Shown piece by piece: positions 1 through 12,030 of a DNA stretch of 64,000 nt (within the stretch, counting starts at the first letter, position 1; each line of letters opens with the position of its first letter). The stretch is from Ifrita kowaldi (lineage: Eukaryota; Chordata; Aves; Passeriformes; Cinclosomatidae), in contig VZRS01014306.1 in assembly GCA_013398055.1 (NCBI GenBank), positions 253,077 to 317,076 of the forward strand, read 5' to 3'. Under the pieces are notes generated by a model, which was not told where the DNA came from, did no database searches, and saw only the letters and a program-made list of their open reading frames with translations. The translations under genes and the position numbers were made by a program.

Positions 1-1690
1 TTACCTACACGTCCTTTCCAGGCTAATTGAAATGTTCTAGGGCAGATGTATGGGATGTAGTGATATGACATAAATCCATGATCTCTGAAGAGATTTGGCA
101 TATAAACATTAGAGTTTGCAGGGCATTCACTTGCTTCAGTAGGAAGCTGGGACTACAGAACCTTTGATAGGTCTTGGTTACAGTGGTACTCTTTGTAGTA
201 GTCCATGTTTGAAGTAGTACATTAAATGATGAGGGCCTCACACTGGCCTTTATCTTATGGGGGCCTGCAGCTACAGGCACAGTCCACAGTAAACAGTATA
301 ATATTTCCTTCCTTTTCCAAAAATGTACATAATTCTGGGACAGTGACTATTTTGCTGCTTAACTCAATAGGCCATCAGTGTCCAAATAGAAATATTACTA
401 TCATCAAAATGCAATATTAAAAAATTTTACATTGATGTTTATTGTTCTTCACATATTTCAGTTCATCAGACAGCATTAAAAAGCTGTGGACTTGGCCATC
501 AGAAATATCAGTCAATATATTTATCTTTTCTGAAGTCATCGGTCAAGCACCTTATGAATATTCAGCCTAATATCACATAAAATGTGTACTGTATCTTCAG
601 AAAACCAATCTTTGGAACTGGCAGAGCAAACACCAGTGACAAGTGAGTCATCCAGACACCTGACCAGAAATTCCTTTTTGTGTCTTTTCAGCTCTTACAA
701 GGATGGTTGGCACAAAAAAAAAGAAAAATTACATCCTGTTTCTTGGTACACTCCAAGTTCACTTATATTCAAGTGTGTCTATATGAATAGAGAAAGTTAT
801 TTACAGGTGTATCTGTATGAATAGAGAAAGTCTTCTTTTATGATAATACATAACCAATTTATCCCTCAGAAGGATAAAAATAGTTTTAACCCATAAATGT
901 TAGCAGGTTTTCCTTGTATTTAATGGTTCTATGAATTTAGTCTTTTGCATTTAAAGTTTTCTAGCCAATTAACTTAGCCAATGAAGTTTCTAGCAATATC
1001 AGAAAAGACTAGGCTTAGCTAATTCACCAGCCTTTTTTATAAAAGTGTAGTTCAAAAAGCTGATCCAATTATCCCCCCTCATGGATCTCTCCCTCACCTT
1101 TTCCTCCCCCCAGTGCTCCACTTCCTCCTTTTGTTTTTGAGGAAAGGGCAATGACATGTAAGAAGAAATAGTAGCTCATCTGTTATTGATGAAGAAGCAG
1201 TACGTAAAGATAACCTGTGATCTCCCGGAAGACCACACTGAAGTCAGCTGGCACACTCTGATTTGTATTCTCATTTCATACTTATCCTCAAGGAGTCAGG
1301 ACTTCATCTCACACAGAAAAGTTTTTCATATTTATTAAGTTTTATTCAAGTTCTATACCTTTTTGTTCTGAATTTCAGTGTCGTCTGCCAGCATAGAAGT
1401 CCTTTTGTAGGACAAAACTGTTACCTCTATGAAAAGAGATGTTAATTGGAAATACCACTAAGATATTAGAGAAGCAAAACCCCTCAGTTGAGTCTCACTG
1501 GTTAAATCAGTGTGGCTATTGTCAGTGCAGTGTGTTGACCTTGGCTATGTTCCAGGTGCCCACAAAGCTGATCTACCACTCCCCTTCCTCAAGAGGACAG
1601 GGGAGGCAGAAGAAATGACAAGAAGCCGATGGGTTGAGATAAGGAAGGAGATCACTCAGCAAGTATCATAACAAGCACAACAGACTGAGC
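1..1690. other. non-genic stretch, nothing recognised
   Basis: AT-rich unique-looking DNA. Open frames here are short and show no recognisable protein. A pyrimidine-rich patch lies at about 1073-1135. I see no repeat family, RNA gene or convincing splice-bounded exon. Confidence 0.6.
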
Positions 1691-1699
1691 TTGGGGAAA

Positions 1700-2500
1700 T
1701 TATTTTAATTTATTGCCAGTCAAATCAGAACAGCAAAATGAGAAATAAGAAAAAAAGTAAAATAATTTCACCCTACCCTCCATCATTCCCAGGCTCAGCT
1801 TCACTCCTGACCCCTACACTTCCTTCCCCTGAGCAGCACAGAGTGATGGGGCCTGGAGGCTGCAGTCAGTTCATTATGTGTTCTCTCTGTCACTCCTTCT
1901 TCCTCACACTCTTCCTCTGCTCCAGCATGAGCTCCCGTGCATGGGACACAGTCTTCCACTAACCTCTCCAATGTGAATCCTTCCCATGAGCCACAGTTCT
2001 TCCAGGACTGCTCCATCATTTCTCCATTCCATGAGGATCAGTCCTTCAGGAACATGTTGTTGCAGTTTGGTTCCCCACAGGATCAGAGGTCTTGCCATCA
2101 AAGCTGCTCCAGTGTGGGGTCCTCTCCCCAGGCTGCAGTTCCTGCCAGGAGCTCTGGAATGGGCTCTCCCACAGGCTGCAGCTTCTTTCAGGGCACATCC
2201 ACATGCTCCCACATGAAGTCCTCCATGGGCTGCAGGTAGATAGATATCTGCTTCTCCAGCGACTTACATGGGCTGCAGGGGGTAGCCTACTTCACCACAG
2301 TCCTCACCATGGGCTGCGGGGGAATCTCTGCTCCAGTCCCTGGAGCGCGGCCTCTTTCTGCACATTGGTGTATACAGGACTGTTTCTCTCATTTTTTCTC
2401 ACTCTTCCAGCTGCTGTTGTGCAGCAGTTTTTCCTCCCCTTAAATATGGCATCACAGAGGAACTGGTTTACATACACTAATTAACCTAATAGGGCCCAAC
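1700..2500 (-). repeat. LTR-like block of the ERV, with ~43-bp internal tandem motif
   Basis: On the minus strand the block has a TATA-like ATATTTAA (2440-2447), a perfect 6-bp hairpin just downstream (CTGCTGTTGTGCAGCAG, 2411-2427), and an AATAAA signal (complement of TTTATT, 1709-1714) near its far end. GGCTGCAG or GGCTGCGG recurs on the plus strand at 2131, 2174, 2228, 2271 and 2312, and once more at 1858. The block is GC-richer than its surroundings. From memory, closely similar sequence is dispersed in bird genomes and is sometimes misread as protein, so the minus-strand frames of about 70-100 codons here are not evidence of a gene. The LTR call combines these signals with its position downstream of pol. 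Confidence 0.55.
2440..2447 (-). promoter_or_regulatory. TATA-like box of the LTR
   Basis: ATATTTAA on the minus strand, followed by AGGGGAGG and then by the 6-bp hairpin at 2411-2427. In related repeats as I remember them, a CCAAT motif sits upstream, but it is not intact here. Function is inferred from sequence only. Confidence 0.4.
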
Positions 2501-3147
2501 CCTAGGATCCCGTGTTAATTAATGTAAGGTCCAAGTGAACGTATACAAATCTTCTTTTATTAATTCTCAGATTATAGCTCAAACAGGATGTCTCTGTAAA
2601 GGGATCTCTTCCCCAGATTGTGCTCCTCAGTGATACACATACCACCCACCAGGCAATTCCAAGTTCAATTGCTTAATTCTGGTTGGTGGTCTCTTGATTT
2701 CTTACTAGTTTACACTGTCACTGGGCTGAAGTCATCTCATTCTCTTGGATATGTTTCCTTGGCCCTTATTTTCTTCATTCCGCTCACATCTGCCAGATGC
2801 AGCTGGTTGTGTGTTAGCAGCATTAGTTTTATCAAAAAGTTTACACTCAATCAGATATAGCGGCCTAAGATTCCCACGACTTTAGCTGCTAGTGCTAAGC
2901 TAGTAACAGTAAATGAGAATATTCAGAGAGAAGAGTAGAGTTAATCAAATTTCTCTATAAGGGTACTCCCTTTCATGTTTTTTTGAGGCACTGCTGTCCA
3001 TATATAGATGGGATTTTTTATGATGACTCTTCAATATCATTGTATAGATTTCCTAAACTTACTACAGTTTTGAGAATAGCTCTCAGAGAACAGGTTTGTT
3101 AATGTGTGGTTGAGCCTATTTTGGCAATGATTTTGCCCACTGTTTTT

Positions 3148-3221
3148 GATGAAATGTATAAAAGAAAGAGTACCAAAATACCTATATAAAGAAGGATTAA
3201 TGCCAGAATCAGGGTAACCCG
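3148..3221 (-). pseudogene. possible Env transmembrane remnant
   Basis: About 500 nt downstream of the pol stop on the same strand, an open stretch begins RVTLILALILLYIG and continues strongly hydrophobic for about 22 residues before SSK. It could be an Env membrane anchor or an Env signal peptide. Its position between integrase and the LTR fits env, but no surface-unit or fusion-peptide motifs are visible, and the spacing implies that most of env has been deleted. This may be coincidence in AT-rich DNA. Confidence 0.35.
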
Positions 3222-3731
3222 TTCTATTTTAAGAAGACATAGAAGATCGTCTTATGCCAATAATAAAACATTTAAAGAGTTTTGTGGATAACTCCTCTGC
3301 ACTGGGCCGCTTGTGCGACCTGCATGTCCGGCACCTGTCTGTGTATCTGGCTGTGCCTTTTTTGGTTATACTTTCCCAGCCCCAGCTTCAGTGATGTTTT
3401 TCTCAATGACCTTTGATTGCAGGATAATGAAAGCCAGCTGTGCTGGTGCTATCTCAAATCTTGGAACTGTGCCTGGAGTGATAATTACTCCATAAGGATG
3501 GTGAATACACCAAATACACTGTCCTTGACTTATGGTCTCCCATGGTCCACTTGGCCAAGCAGATGTTGAATCCCTGGCTGAGGTTGTTCTAGAAGAAAAA
3601 AAAACTGACAGGGTCCTGAGATTCCTTCAGCCTTGGTAAACTTCAATGGTCCCGGTTTTAATCTCCAAGGTAGGATTGACAGGGTACTACAGGGCCAACG
3701 GTGGTCAATCTAACTGGTGTTTCAGGGGAAG

Positions 3732-4365
3732 TTATTTAACATGGAAGAGGTGGACCCAGTTATACTTTTCTTCAACCTTTACAGCAATACCAGAAGTTAA
3801 TAACACAGGATACAAACCCTCCCATTTAACTTCCAGCTTTGTTTCGTGAGAGTGGGCTTTTATCAATATTGCTTATCCAGACTGGATCGCATTCCAGCTG
3901 GTATTGGTTGAAACAATCTGGCTTGTGCTGCATTTTCTTGTAGGTCTTTTTGTATCCCAAATACAGCTTTGGAATTCATCCATCTCCATCTAAGATGCTG
4001 GTCCTAATGAGGACAAGGGTCTTGGGAACAGCTGAAGTGCCTGCCTGCCAAACACTATTTCTGCTGGTGACAACCCTAGAGTTTAGTGAGGGGTATTTCT
4101 AATATCCCATAGTACTATTTCTAAAACTTCAGATAATTTCAAGCCTACCTGACTATAAGTTTAAGCATTTTTTTTTTTATAGTTCTACTCATTCTTTCTA
4201 CAAAACCTGAGGACTGTGGATGATATAAAATGTTTAGCTGTCACTGTATTCCTAAACTTTTATAGATATTGTTTAACATTCCTGTTGAAAAATGAGAACT
4301 TCTATCTGATTCTATGGTTTCAGGTATTCCTTATCTGAGAATGATTTCCCTTAAGTGATCTTTGA
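3732..4365 (-). pseudogene. ERV pol pseudogene: integrase catalytic core and C-terminal domain
   Basis: On the minus strand, about 4365 to 4170 stays in one frame and carries two hallmarks of a retroviral integrase core. The motif GIPETIESD (about 4305-4340) contains the second catalytic Asp. The motif YHPQSSGFVERMSRTIK (about 4180-4236) contains the catalytic Glu in VER. Two in-frame stops interrupt it: TAA before GIPET, and TGA where gammaretroviral enzymes normally have Trp after GIQ. Further along, 3848-3732 holds the C-terminal domain, with KLEVKWEGLYPVLLTS and a terminal WVHLFHVK ending at a TAA (3732-3734). This matches the gammaretroviral KLEPRWEGPY-type C-terminus that ends pol. Between the two pieces the frame is disrupted. 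I did not locate the first catalytic Asp or the zinc-binding N-terminus. The family call rests on these motifs from memory of the family, and no database was searched. Confidence 0.8.
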
Positions 4366-4499
4366 CAATCATGTCCCGTAATGAACAGAGATCCTTTTAG
4401 AGAGATTCTTAAAAAATGTGTAACATATTTTATAAATCACATTTCACATTAAAAAATGTGATGCCAGGCACAATATTCAAAATCCTGTGTCATACATAT

Positions 4500-7400
4500 G
4501 TTGTCTGTGTATCTTCTAGGTAGTTTAGGTATCACAATTATCGCTGTTACAGCTTGCTGGCACCCAGCATCCCCCAAGTAACAATTACTAAACTCTTGGC
4601 ATTAATACACACTAGTGTTGGAAACATGAAGTGTAAGACAGGATTTTTGCTATTTTTGTGTAATATCCCATTTGGTCACCCTTTCTAACAATATTTTGGA
4701 TAATGCACTTGTTGTGCAGAAGTATGGACTTTGGCCACATTGCTTAGGGGATGAACTTACCCATATTTCCTGAACAGAGGGAAATATCAGCAAGTGCCAC
4801 AGACCTGCTGTACCTCTGTGTCAGACAAAAGAAGCTACATACAGCTATCTCTACTTAGTCTGACTGTCTTGAACCTGATTGCTTGCTTTGTAAAGGTAAG
4901 GTTTTGGGAACCTGTAATGGTGAGCAGATTTTAAAAGTACAAACAAGGTCTGGATGCATTTAGAGGTGCAGAACTCCAGAACAAATCCACTAAAATAAAT
5001 GAAGTTTCTTAAAATCTGTACCTGAAATAAAGGTCTGAAGCAGAGAAATCCTCTGCAGGCATCAGGGGAAAAAAAAAAAGAAAACAAAATCCAAACAAAC
5101 AAAAAACCAGAAACCTTCTATTACATTCACTAGCAATAACACTATAATGTCTATCTGCATGCTTGGTTAGTGCCAGTGTCGCTAGGCTGAGATTTTCCAT
5201 AAAACTCAAAGGAATTTTAAGCAGCCCAAAACAAGCGAAAGGGTTTTTTCTTAGAGTCAGTGTTCATCTAGATGCATATCTTGTTGAAGGTCAATAAAAT
5301 TCTCTCACTGTCTCTATTTCTTCAATGTTATAAATTGTTTTGAGTAATTATATACTAGCAACAAAAATATTCAAAAGTGTCTTAAAGCATAGATAACTAT
5401 GAAATACCTTTGAATATTAAGATAAACAAAAGGATGGATATACTATTCAGAGGAAAGTGAATTATTAAAAAGCTATTTGTTCTTTACACAGCCTTACATT
5501 TAGTAAATTTGAAATTTTGTTTTAATATCAATAATTCCCCTTAAAAAGACACTTGTCAGGGAATATTGCAGAGAGCATCTAAGATGTATTTTTAATTTGA
5601 AACTATGACTTTTTGTACCAGTACTAATTCTAAAAGTTCAGTTCAGTTCATCAGCTCAAAGAAAGATATATCCATGGGGGTCCAATCAACATGACTTACT
5701 TTTTTAATTTCACGTATCAGCTACCTGCAGCAACGAACAAAACTGAGTGGTCCTCTGCTGCCCTTAGGCTGCAGAATGTTGAGAGCAGAAAGCATTACTC
5801 TAATTATTTCAACAACAAACAAATTACTGACACTAGTAACCTTCTGTGGAGCTGAATGGAAGCAGAAGTTAATAAGAGTACTGAGACTAACATAGTCAAA
5901 ACTTACCATAACAAAAAAAATTGGATTAAGCCCTCCCAATCACCTGCTCTGGGACACATAAAAGCACTGAAATTACTGTTAACTCATTTTAGGTTTGTCT
6001 ATATGAATAACCCATATCGATAAGGAAATTAATCTGGGGGGTTGGGTTTTAACTGTTGATAAAAACATCTGCTGGAGATGTTTTTTCATTCACTTTCTCC
6101 CTCGCTGGACATTCACTGTTCCTTTTGAAGCAGCCAGTTGCCATACATACAGAGTGCCAGTCAGAAACACTTCTGATGTTCCTCTGAAGCCGTTTGTATG
6201 ACATTTACACATCATAGTTTGTCTGTTACATCAGACTAGTAGATATGTTTATAAGATCAGTAAGGTATCTCACAATGGGTTCACATTGTTGGCAGCTGTT
6301 TAATGACTAGGAAACTTACAGGGATCATAATTAAGTGTAGAACTAAGATTCAACATAGCAGAGGAACTCTTGGAAATTTAGAGTACGCCTTTAGAAATCC
6401 ATCATGTGCTGACTCACTGTGTATAGCAAGTAATAGCAGAAGGAATACTGGAAAAGTAAGCTTTAAAAATCCATTCATATCTTCTTTATACCAAATTGAT
6501 TCTTTGTGCTTTTTAAAACCAAAAACACGCACACACACCAAAAAAAAAAAACCCAACCAAAAAAACCCACAGAAAAATTATAGATAGGTCATCCCTGAGC
6601 TGTTCAAAATTCTTGGGGATGAGAGCTGTGAAGAAAGAGTTTGAAGTAGTAACAGAATTTTCTAGAGTGGCTATTCCAGTACCACATTTTTTAAATCTAA
6701 AGTGTGACTGTCATTCATACTAAAGTAAATATCAAGAGAGAGAGTGATCCTTCAAACATGCTAAACCTAATTAAATAAGTAGATTTCTAGTTGTTTGTCT
6801 TATTGTTTTTTTCAGCTTAAAAATTGGGCCTAGCAGTGTTGGTCAAACCACTTATTCAGTGAAGGGAAAATGAGATCACTGTATAGTGAAACAAAAGGTA
6901 AATTGTACAAAACCCTTTGATAAAACCATTTGTAACATGCTTACCTGTTACAACTTAGTTTTAATACTTCTGTTACATTTTGTTACTGAAACTTTTTCAG
7001 TTAATTGTTGTGATTTTCCCATCACCTTTTCTTAAGGTAAATACACACTAACATCCTGACGAGTATACTCTACAAGTGTTGTTTAGTCACCTTTAGAAGA
7101 TATGCTGCTGTAGGATTGTGCCCCTCATGATTTAATGCGCTGTAGCAAAACAGGTACAGATTGCATACAGCTCTTATAAAGAGGCAATGGAATATTGCAA
7201 TCTTGTTTTTAAGACCTTCAACTGAGCATGGGATTCACCAGATCAAATGTTGAGACTGGGAATTTTTGTCTCAGCTCAGTCCCCCAAGGCTCCTGTTACA
7301 GTCACTGGAGAGAAATCATAACTTCTAGAGCAGCACTTCCTAAAGGAGGCATCTAAAATAGATGGGATGAATTGCCTCTAGAAGTGGCTATTGCTTTCCA

Positions 7401-8835
7401 CTGACTGTAAAGGGATCCCAAGTGACAAGTTCAGAAGTAGATGGTTAATGTTAGGAGGTATCAATCCCAATATACTTGTAAAGAATTGTCATGTGTGAAA
7501 TGCAGACCAGTTTATTATGGGATTTTGTATGCACTTGTGGGTGAAGGAAAAAAATAAAATAAATAAAACAAACATCAGGATTGAAATTTTGAAAAAGTGT
7601 GATTAGTATGCCACTTTGAATTTGGGATAGAGACCTGAAACATTTTAAGTTTCTTTTGGTGTTAATGTTGTGTATGGAGGTAATATATTTAAACATATTT
7701 ATGAAAAATCAGTTGGAGACATTAAATACCAATGTCACTTCTGCACATAAAATTGATAATTTTAGCTGTGGATTTCTAAATTTTGTTTAAGTTTCTTTCT
7801 CTAGTTTTTCTTAGAGTGAACCAACCCATAGGAAATACTACCTTTAGGCATTAATGAAGAATATAAAATATCTTAATCTGGAGGTGGAGGTGTCCGCAGT
7901 TTGGGAACTGCAATTAGACTCCAGGGAATCTTAATGGGAAGAGGAATACTAGAAAAGCTAATGCTGCAATAATTTATTGGAGTCAGGAGGTTGATTAAAA
8001 ATAATACTTTTTTATTTTCTCAAAAGGGAGAGCAGTAATGAAATCATGTGGGTTCAAGGGTTGTCAGAACTGGTAGTACTGTGCTTCTTTATCTGAAGGT
8101 ATTGCTATTACAAAAGAGAAAAATAAGTAAAATTTGAGAGATCAGCTCCCACAGAATTTAACTGCTGGCAGTGAGCTGCTCTTGGCAAGTAATTTAAAGA
8201 AGTTGCCTGATGCCCAAAGAAACTAACTGCAGTTAAAAACTGGCTGACCAGATTCACTTTGGAAGAGATACCTCTCAAAGCAATGGTACTTAGGGAACCA
8301 CAAGTGGATTGTACCTGTGTTATTGCCAAAAACGTATAGCCAGGCAGCATCACGATGGTCAATATTTACACAGGTACTGGTCTTCAAAGGCCCATGCCTA
8401 GAAATGATCTAACAATCCTCGTTGATTGATGCTCTGATCCCCAGTCCCTGAAGTGCTGCTTCTGGAAGTGATATACAAATACTGTGGTCTCTGTTAGCTC
8501 AAAGTGCCGGCAGGTAAGCCAGGTACTCTATTTCAGGAATGTGTACAAGCACCAGCTGCTACTTGCTATCTATTCTTTAAACCATCTGGTTTGGGGCATA
8601 CACTACAGAGCACAAAAAGCAGGTTATTGCTTGATCAATTCTGCCATCTAATGACTGCATTCAGACAGCGCTTTCCACTACTGCTACATGCTGGTTTTTA
8701 ACTGAATCAGACTTTCTGCTCTCTGGCATAGATTTCTACTCTATCTCAGGTTCTGTAGCAGGGATTGTTGTGCTCCCATAAGAGATATAACCATCCCGCA
8801 AAAATATATTTTTTCCTGTGGCTTCTTTACTCCAG
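4500..8835. other. non-genic stretch with A-rich runs
   Basis: No recognisable gene. A-rich low-complexity tracts occur at about 5068-5108 and 6524-6570, the latter starting with a short CA run. The part next to 4500-4850 may hold unrecognisable upstream ERV sequence. The rest is AT-rich unique-looking DNA. Confidence 0.55.
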
Positions 8836-8914
8836 AAAGTGAAGTAGGTAGGTTCCCTGCAGTGCTGTGTGACTGCAGCTCAGAGGAGACGCTGCTATGA
8901 GTCAAGACCACCTG
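8836..8914 (+). other. candidate short exon (possible first coding exon)
   Basis: A pyrimidine-rich tract ending TACTCCAG (to 8835) is followed by 79 bp and then a near-consensus donor CTG|GTAAGT (8915-8920). An ATG at 8897 opens six codons (MSQDHL) that end exactly at the donor, giving a phase-0 junction. The frame continues in phase if joined to the open frame beginning at 10675. There is no recognised homology. It could equally be an exon of a non-coding RNA or a chance pairing of splice signals, which are common in intergenic DNA. Confidence 0.25.
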
Positions 8915-8920
8915 GTAAGT

Positions 8921-10415
8921 AAAAATCCAAAAAACTTCAAAGACCTTCCAATGCCAAAACCCCAGGAGGAGACTCCCTTTGGACCTACTATGGCTTTGAA
9001 GGCAGACCCCCCGCTTTAATCCTCACCCCTTCCTTATTGGAACGCTGAAGAAATACCTCCCACTGTGCCTCAGGCTGATTAAAAATATACACAGGGAAAA
9101 AATGAAGTGATTATTTGTACTCACAAAGAAACTACATGAAATGCACTTGATTATCCCAAATTTTATATGTTTTCATATGTGTATTTTTAAACATACATTT
9201 GTCTCACACTGAAATGTACATTTTAATTGCACCAAGCATTTTTTTTAATGGGTGGCTTGCAGACAGAACGTGATGTGCTGATGAATTTGCAGTAATAAAA
9301 TATGGTCACTCAACTGCAAATACCATCCTTCACTTCCCATTCTCTCTCTTTCCACCACTGCAGGCTTCTGGGGAAGGATATGCTTAAATATGTTGGAAGT
9401 AGTAGAAATCAGTTCATGTATGAGTTTTCCTAAAAATGAGAGAAGTAAATATCTTTTCTCCTTTTTTTTTTATTATTATTATTATTAGGAGATAGAACAC
9501 TCAATGAAATTTTATTTCTGCTAGGAGGATTTACCCCCCAAAAAGAATTTTCTATATTTCTGTAGTTGGTTATAGTTGGCTTCATAGGATCTTTAAGATG
9601 AAAAAAAAACAAAAAAGAAAAAACAATGTGAGAGATTTTCTATTAAAAGAAACAAACATTAGAATCAGGCATTATTTGCTGAATTATTTTCTAAAATTAT
9701 GTTTTCCAAGAGGCATTATTCCTCCCACGAAAGCTAAGCATTGTGAAAACACTGGGAGAGGGCAAAATAGTAGGCAACAGAGTAATACTTTTTCACATTT
9801 TCTCACATTTTCTGATCCGTAATCTAAAAATATATCACTTAATAGAGAAGCAGCAGCCTCTGACTGAGGTAGTACAGTGTTTCATGTGTCCCAACCTACC
9901 AGCCCAATATGGCTTCTCAAATCAGAAGCCCCCTAAAAGACTTGAAAGACCTGGAAATCTCCTCCAAGAGCAATAGAAAGCATGTAAAAGGAGATAATCT
10001 CTAGCACAGCCACTAGAATGGCAATTTGGGTGTCTCCAAAGAGCAAATACGCTGTCTGAGCTCACCAGACTTGGTGTGCACACCTGGAGATGCAGTTGAT
10101 CAAATAGAATAAGCAGAAAGTGAGACACTGTTTTTCAAATGGTATCAGAATTGGTGGAAGTAGAAATCCAAAGAGGGTTGATGCCACCTCAGTCTGTCTT
10201 GTGTTACTCCTGAAATATGTATGCTAGAAGCAAATCAAGGCTTTTTACTAAAACACTACCTCCCTCTGTCTCCTATTTCTCAGTGCAAGACAGAGTGCAA
10301 ACATACACTGTTTCATGAGTTAGAAGGAAAAATTTACATGCCAAGAGCTAAGATAAAGGAATACTGAGAAAAATGACAGGTCTTTAGTGAAAAGAAAAAC
10401 AGCAAAAGGAATCTG
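8921..10415. other. non-genic stretch with (ATT)n microsatellite
   Basis: AT-rich sequence with a T-run and ATT repeat at about 9462-9488 and an A-rich run at about 9598-9622. Nothing gene-like was recognised. If the short two-exon model is right, this is its intron. Confidence 0.5.
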
Positions 10416-11634
10416 GATTTACTTCTCATCTCAGATCATTTACCAGCTGTAACATTAGTTTGTTGACAGTTAGTCTTTCAGGACTTTCATGAATTCTACA
10501 ATGAAGAATATTTGACTTGTGCATTTGCTATATCTGACCAATACATACTAAGCTGATATCAAGTGTGATTATCATACATGATCAGGCCAAATTTAAATCA
10601 GTTAACTAAGTTTCAGTAGTTCAGCTACTAAGCATTCCTGATGCGGTAATACCTGCTATGTTTCATTATCCCAGGTGAAAAACTATGAAGGAGAAAAAAA
10701 AAAAGAACAAATTAAATTTGTGCTTCACCAAAAAATGACAGAGCTCTCTGAGCTGCTCCTGACAGATTACTACCTAGCAAATGCACATCATAGATCTTTT
10801 GCAGAGCCAAGTCACAGCCTAGAAGCTGACGCTGTGACCCAAAGCTCAGATGTCCATGACCTAAAACTGTATTTACGATGTGTTTACCCATTGCTTGCTG
10901 GAATAAAACACCAACTTTGTTCCTGGGCCTTGTAGAAAAAAAAGCAGAGGAGACTGGGTATCAGTGGCTGCTCCTAAGTCACAGCTGACTGAAGGATTCA
11001 GTGCATTAATTCATCAGTGCTTGTGAAACAAACCAAACAATATCCAAGCAAAGGCCAGGAAAAAATTGTAGCAGTAAGGGACTTGACCAGGCCAATATGT
11101 TAGAGAAATAGACAAACCTGTTGTCAAAGGCTTCTTTGTATCTTGTTTATTTTTTCCAAACCTGTAACTGCAATATTTGGTGTCTGGTTTACAATTAATG
11201 CAGAAATAACACCACAGAAAGCCTCACAGATTTATCCCACTCTGGCTGCAGGTCCACACTAGAGTTTGATAATGAGAAAACCAAGGTTTCCAGTGTCAAT
11301 GGCTGATACTTTTCTATCCCTTCAGCTTTGCTGACCCAGCTGATTTGTGGTGTCTTTTAACAGCAACTCTAGCTGTAATTCAGCTTAAAAAGAACACCTC
11401 TTCATGGAGGGATTTTTAACTGTAGAGTAGGTGGAATCACAATCCACATGCACTGCAACAATTTATGATGTGGTATTATACCTTACTTCAATAGTGACTC
11501 ATTCAGCCTAGAAGGCTAATAGTGATTTGCACCAGCCTTTCCACCTTCATCAGTTCACTGCATAATTTTGCAGTCTTACTCATAGATGATATTTTACTTT
11601 CTTATCTGGACTGGTAATTGTTTCATATTATATA
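10416..11634. repeat. 1219-bp direct repeat, copy 1 (probable assembly duplicate)
   Basis: This segment recurs at 12031-13249 with a constant offset of 1615 bp. Reading by eye I found three substitutions (11000 A/G, 10877 G/C, 11233 T/A) and no indel. Copy 1 stops exactly at the 158-N gap, while copy 2 begins exactly after a single N. That coincidence with gap borders argues that the two copies are the same locus, perhaps two haplotypes, assembled on unmerged contigs. Confidence 0.9.
10675..10935 (+). other. candidate terminal coding exon, uncharacterised 87-codon frame
   Basis: Immediately after an acceptor-like TATCCCAG (to 10674), an open frame runs for 86 codons to a TAG. It begins VKNYEGEKKKEQ, has a charged N-terminal third, then a helix-like segment (KMTELSELLLTDYYLANA), and ends CSWAL. 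It has no in-frame ATG near its start, so it would need an upstream exon. The 8836-8914 candidate supplies an ATG and matching phase 0, giving a 92-residue product. AATAAA at 10902-10907 lies inside the frame. I do not recognise the protein. Coding status is a hypothesis; a chance open frame of this length is possible. Confidence 0.25.
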
Positions 11635-11792
11635 NNNNNNNNNNNNNNNNNNNNNNNNNNNNNNNNNNNNNNNNNNNNNNNNNNNNNNNNNNNNNNNNNN
11701 NNNNNNNNNNNNNNNNNNNNNNNNNNNNNNNNNNNNNNNNNNNNNNNNNNNNNNNNNNNNNNNNNNNNNNNNNNNNNNNNNNNNNNNNNNNN
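11635..11792. other. assembly gap, 158 N
   Basis: A run of 158 undetermined bases. The sequence at 13250-13778 is the direct continuation of the 11634 end as seen in copy 2, so part or all of the missing sequence is probably present there. Confidence 0.98.
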
Positions 11793-12029
11793 GGGGGGCG
11801 AAGAGTGTTTAGAATTCCTCTCTGAAGAACAGATGCTTTGACCAATCTTGTTTATTGTCAGTATCCATTATTTAAGGAAGCATTCATATGTAAGGATTCC
11901 ACATAAGGATCCAGCTGACACTGGAAGAACTCACACCGAAACAGCCCCTAAGCTTTATATTTTCCAGGTAAAAGGCATAAGCAAGGATGCAAAAGTCCAT
12001 AGCAGTAACAATGAATGTCGGTGGTGGAG
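11793..12029. other. 237-bp island contig between gaps
   Basis: A short contig lies between the 158-N gap and a single N at 12030. Its last 15 bases (ATGTCGGTGGTGGAG, 12015-12029) are identical to 13780-13794, the first bases after the single N at 13779. The island therefore most likely abuts 13795 in the real chromosome, and 12031-13778 is misplaced between them. Confidence 0.8.
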
Positions 12030-12030
12030 N

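Larger units (their letters stand above)
1700..4500 (-). mobile_element. degraded gammaretrovirus-like endogenous retrovirus (pol 3' part, env remnant, LTR)
   Basis: Read on the minus strand, three parts follow in the order expected of a provirus 3' half. First comes an integrase core (about 4170-4365) and integrase C-terminus (3732-3848). Next is a 24-codon hydrophobic segment like an Env membrane anchor (about 3148-3221). Last is an LTR-like block with a TATA-like box and a polyadenylation signal (about 1700-2500). The pol motifs follow the gammaretroviral (class I ERV) pattern rather than the alpharetroviral one. Gag, protease, reverse transcriptase and most of env were not found, so this is a 5'-truncated and internally deleted copy. 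The outer borders are approximate because I could not identify target-site duplications or the TG/CA LTR ends. The element is clearly inactive. Confidence 0.75.

Noticed and set aside
1801..2239. Several 70-100 codon frames on both strands
   Set aside because: They lie in the LTR-like repeat with its internal tandem motif; similar frames recur with this repeat elsewhere in bird genomes as I remember, and there is no sign of a host gene.
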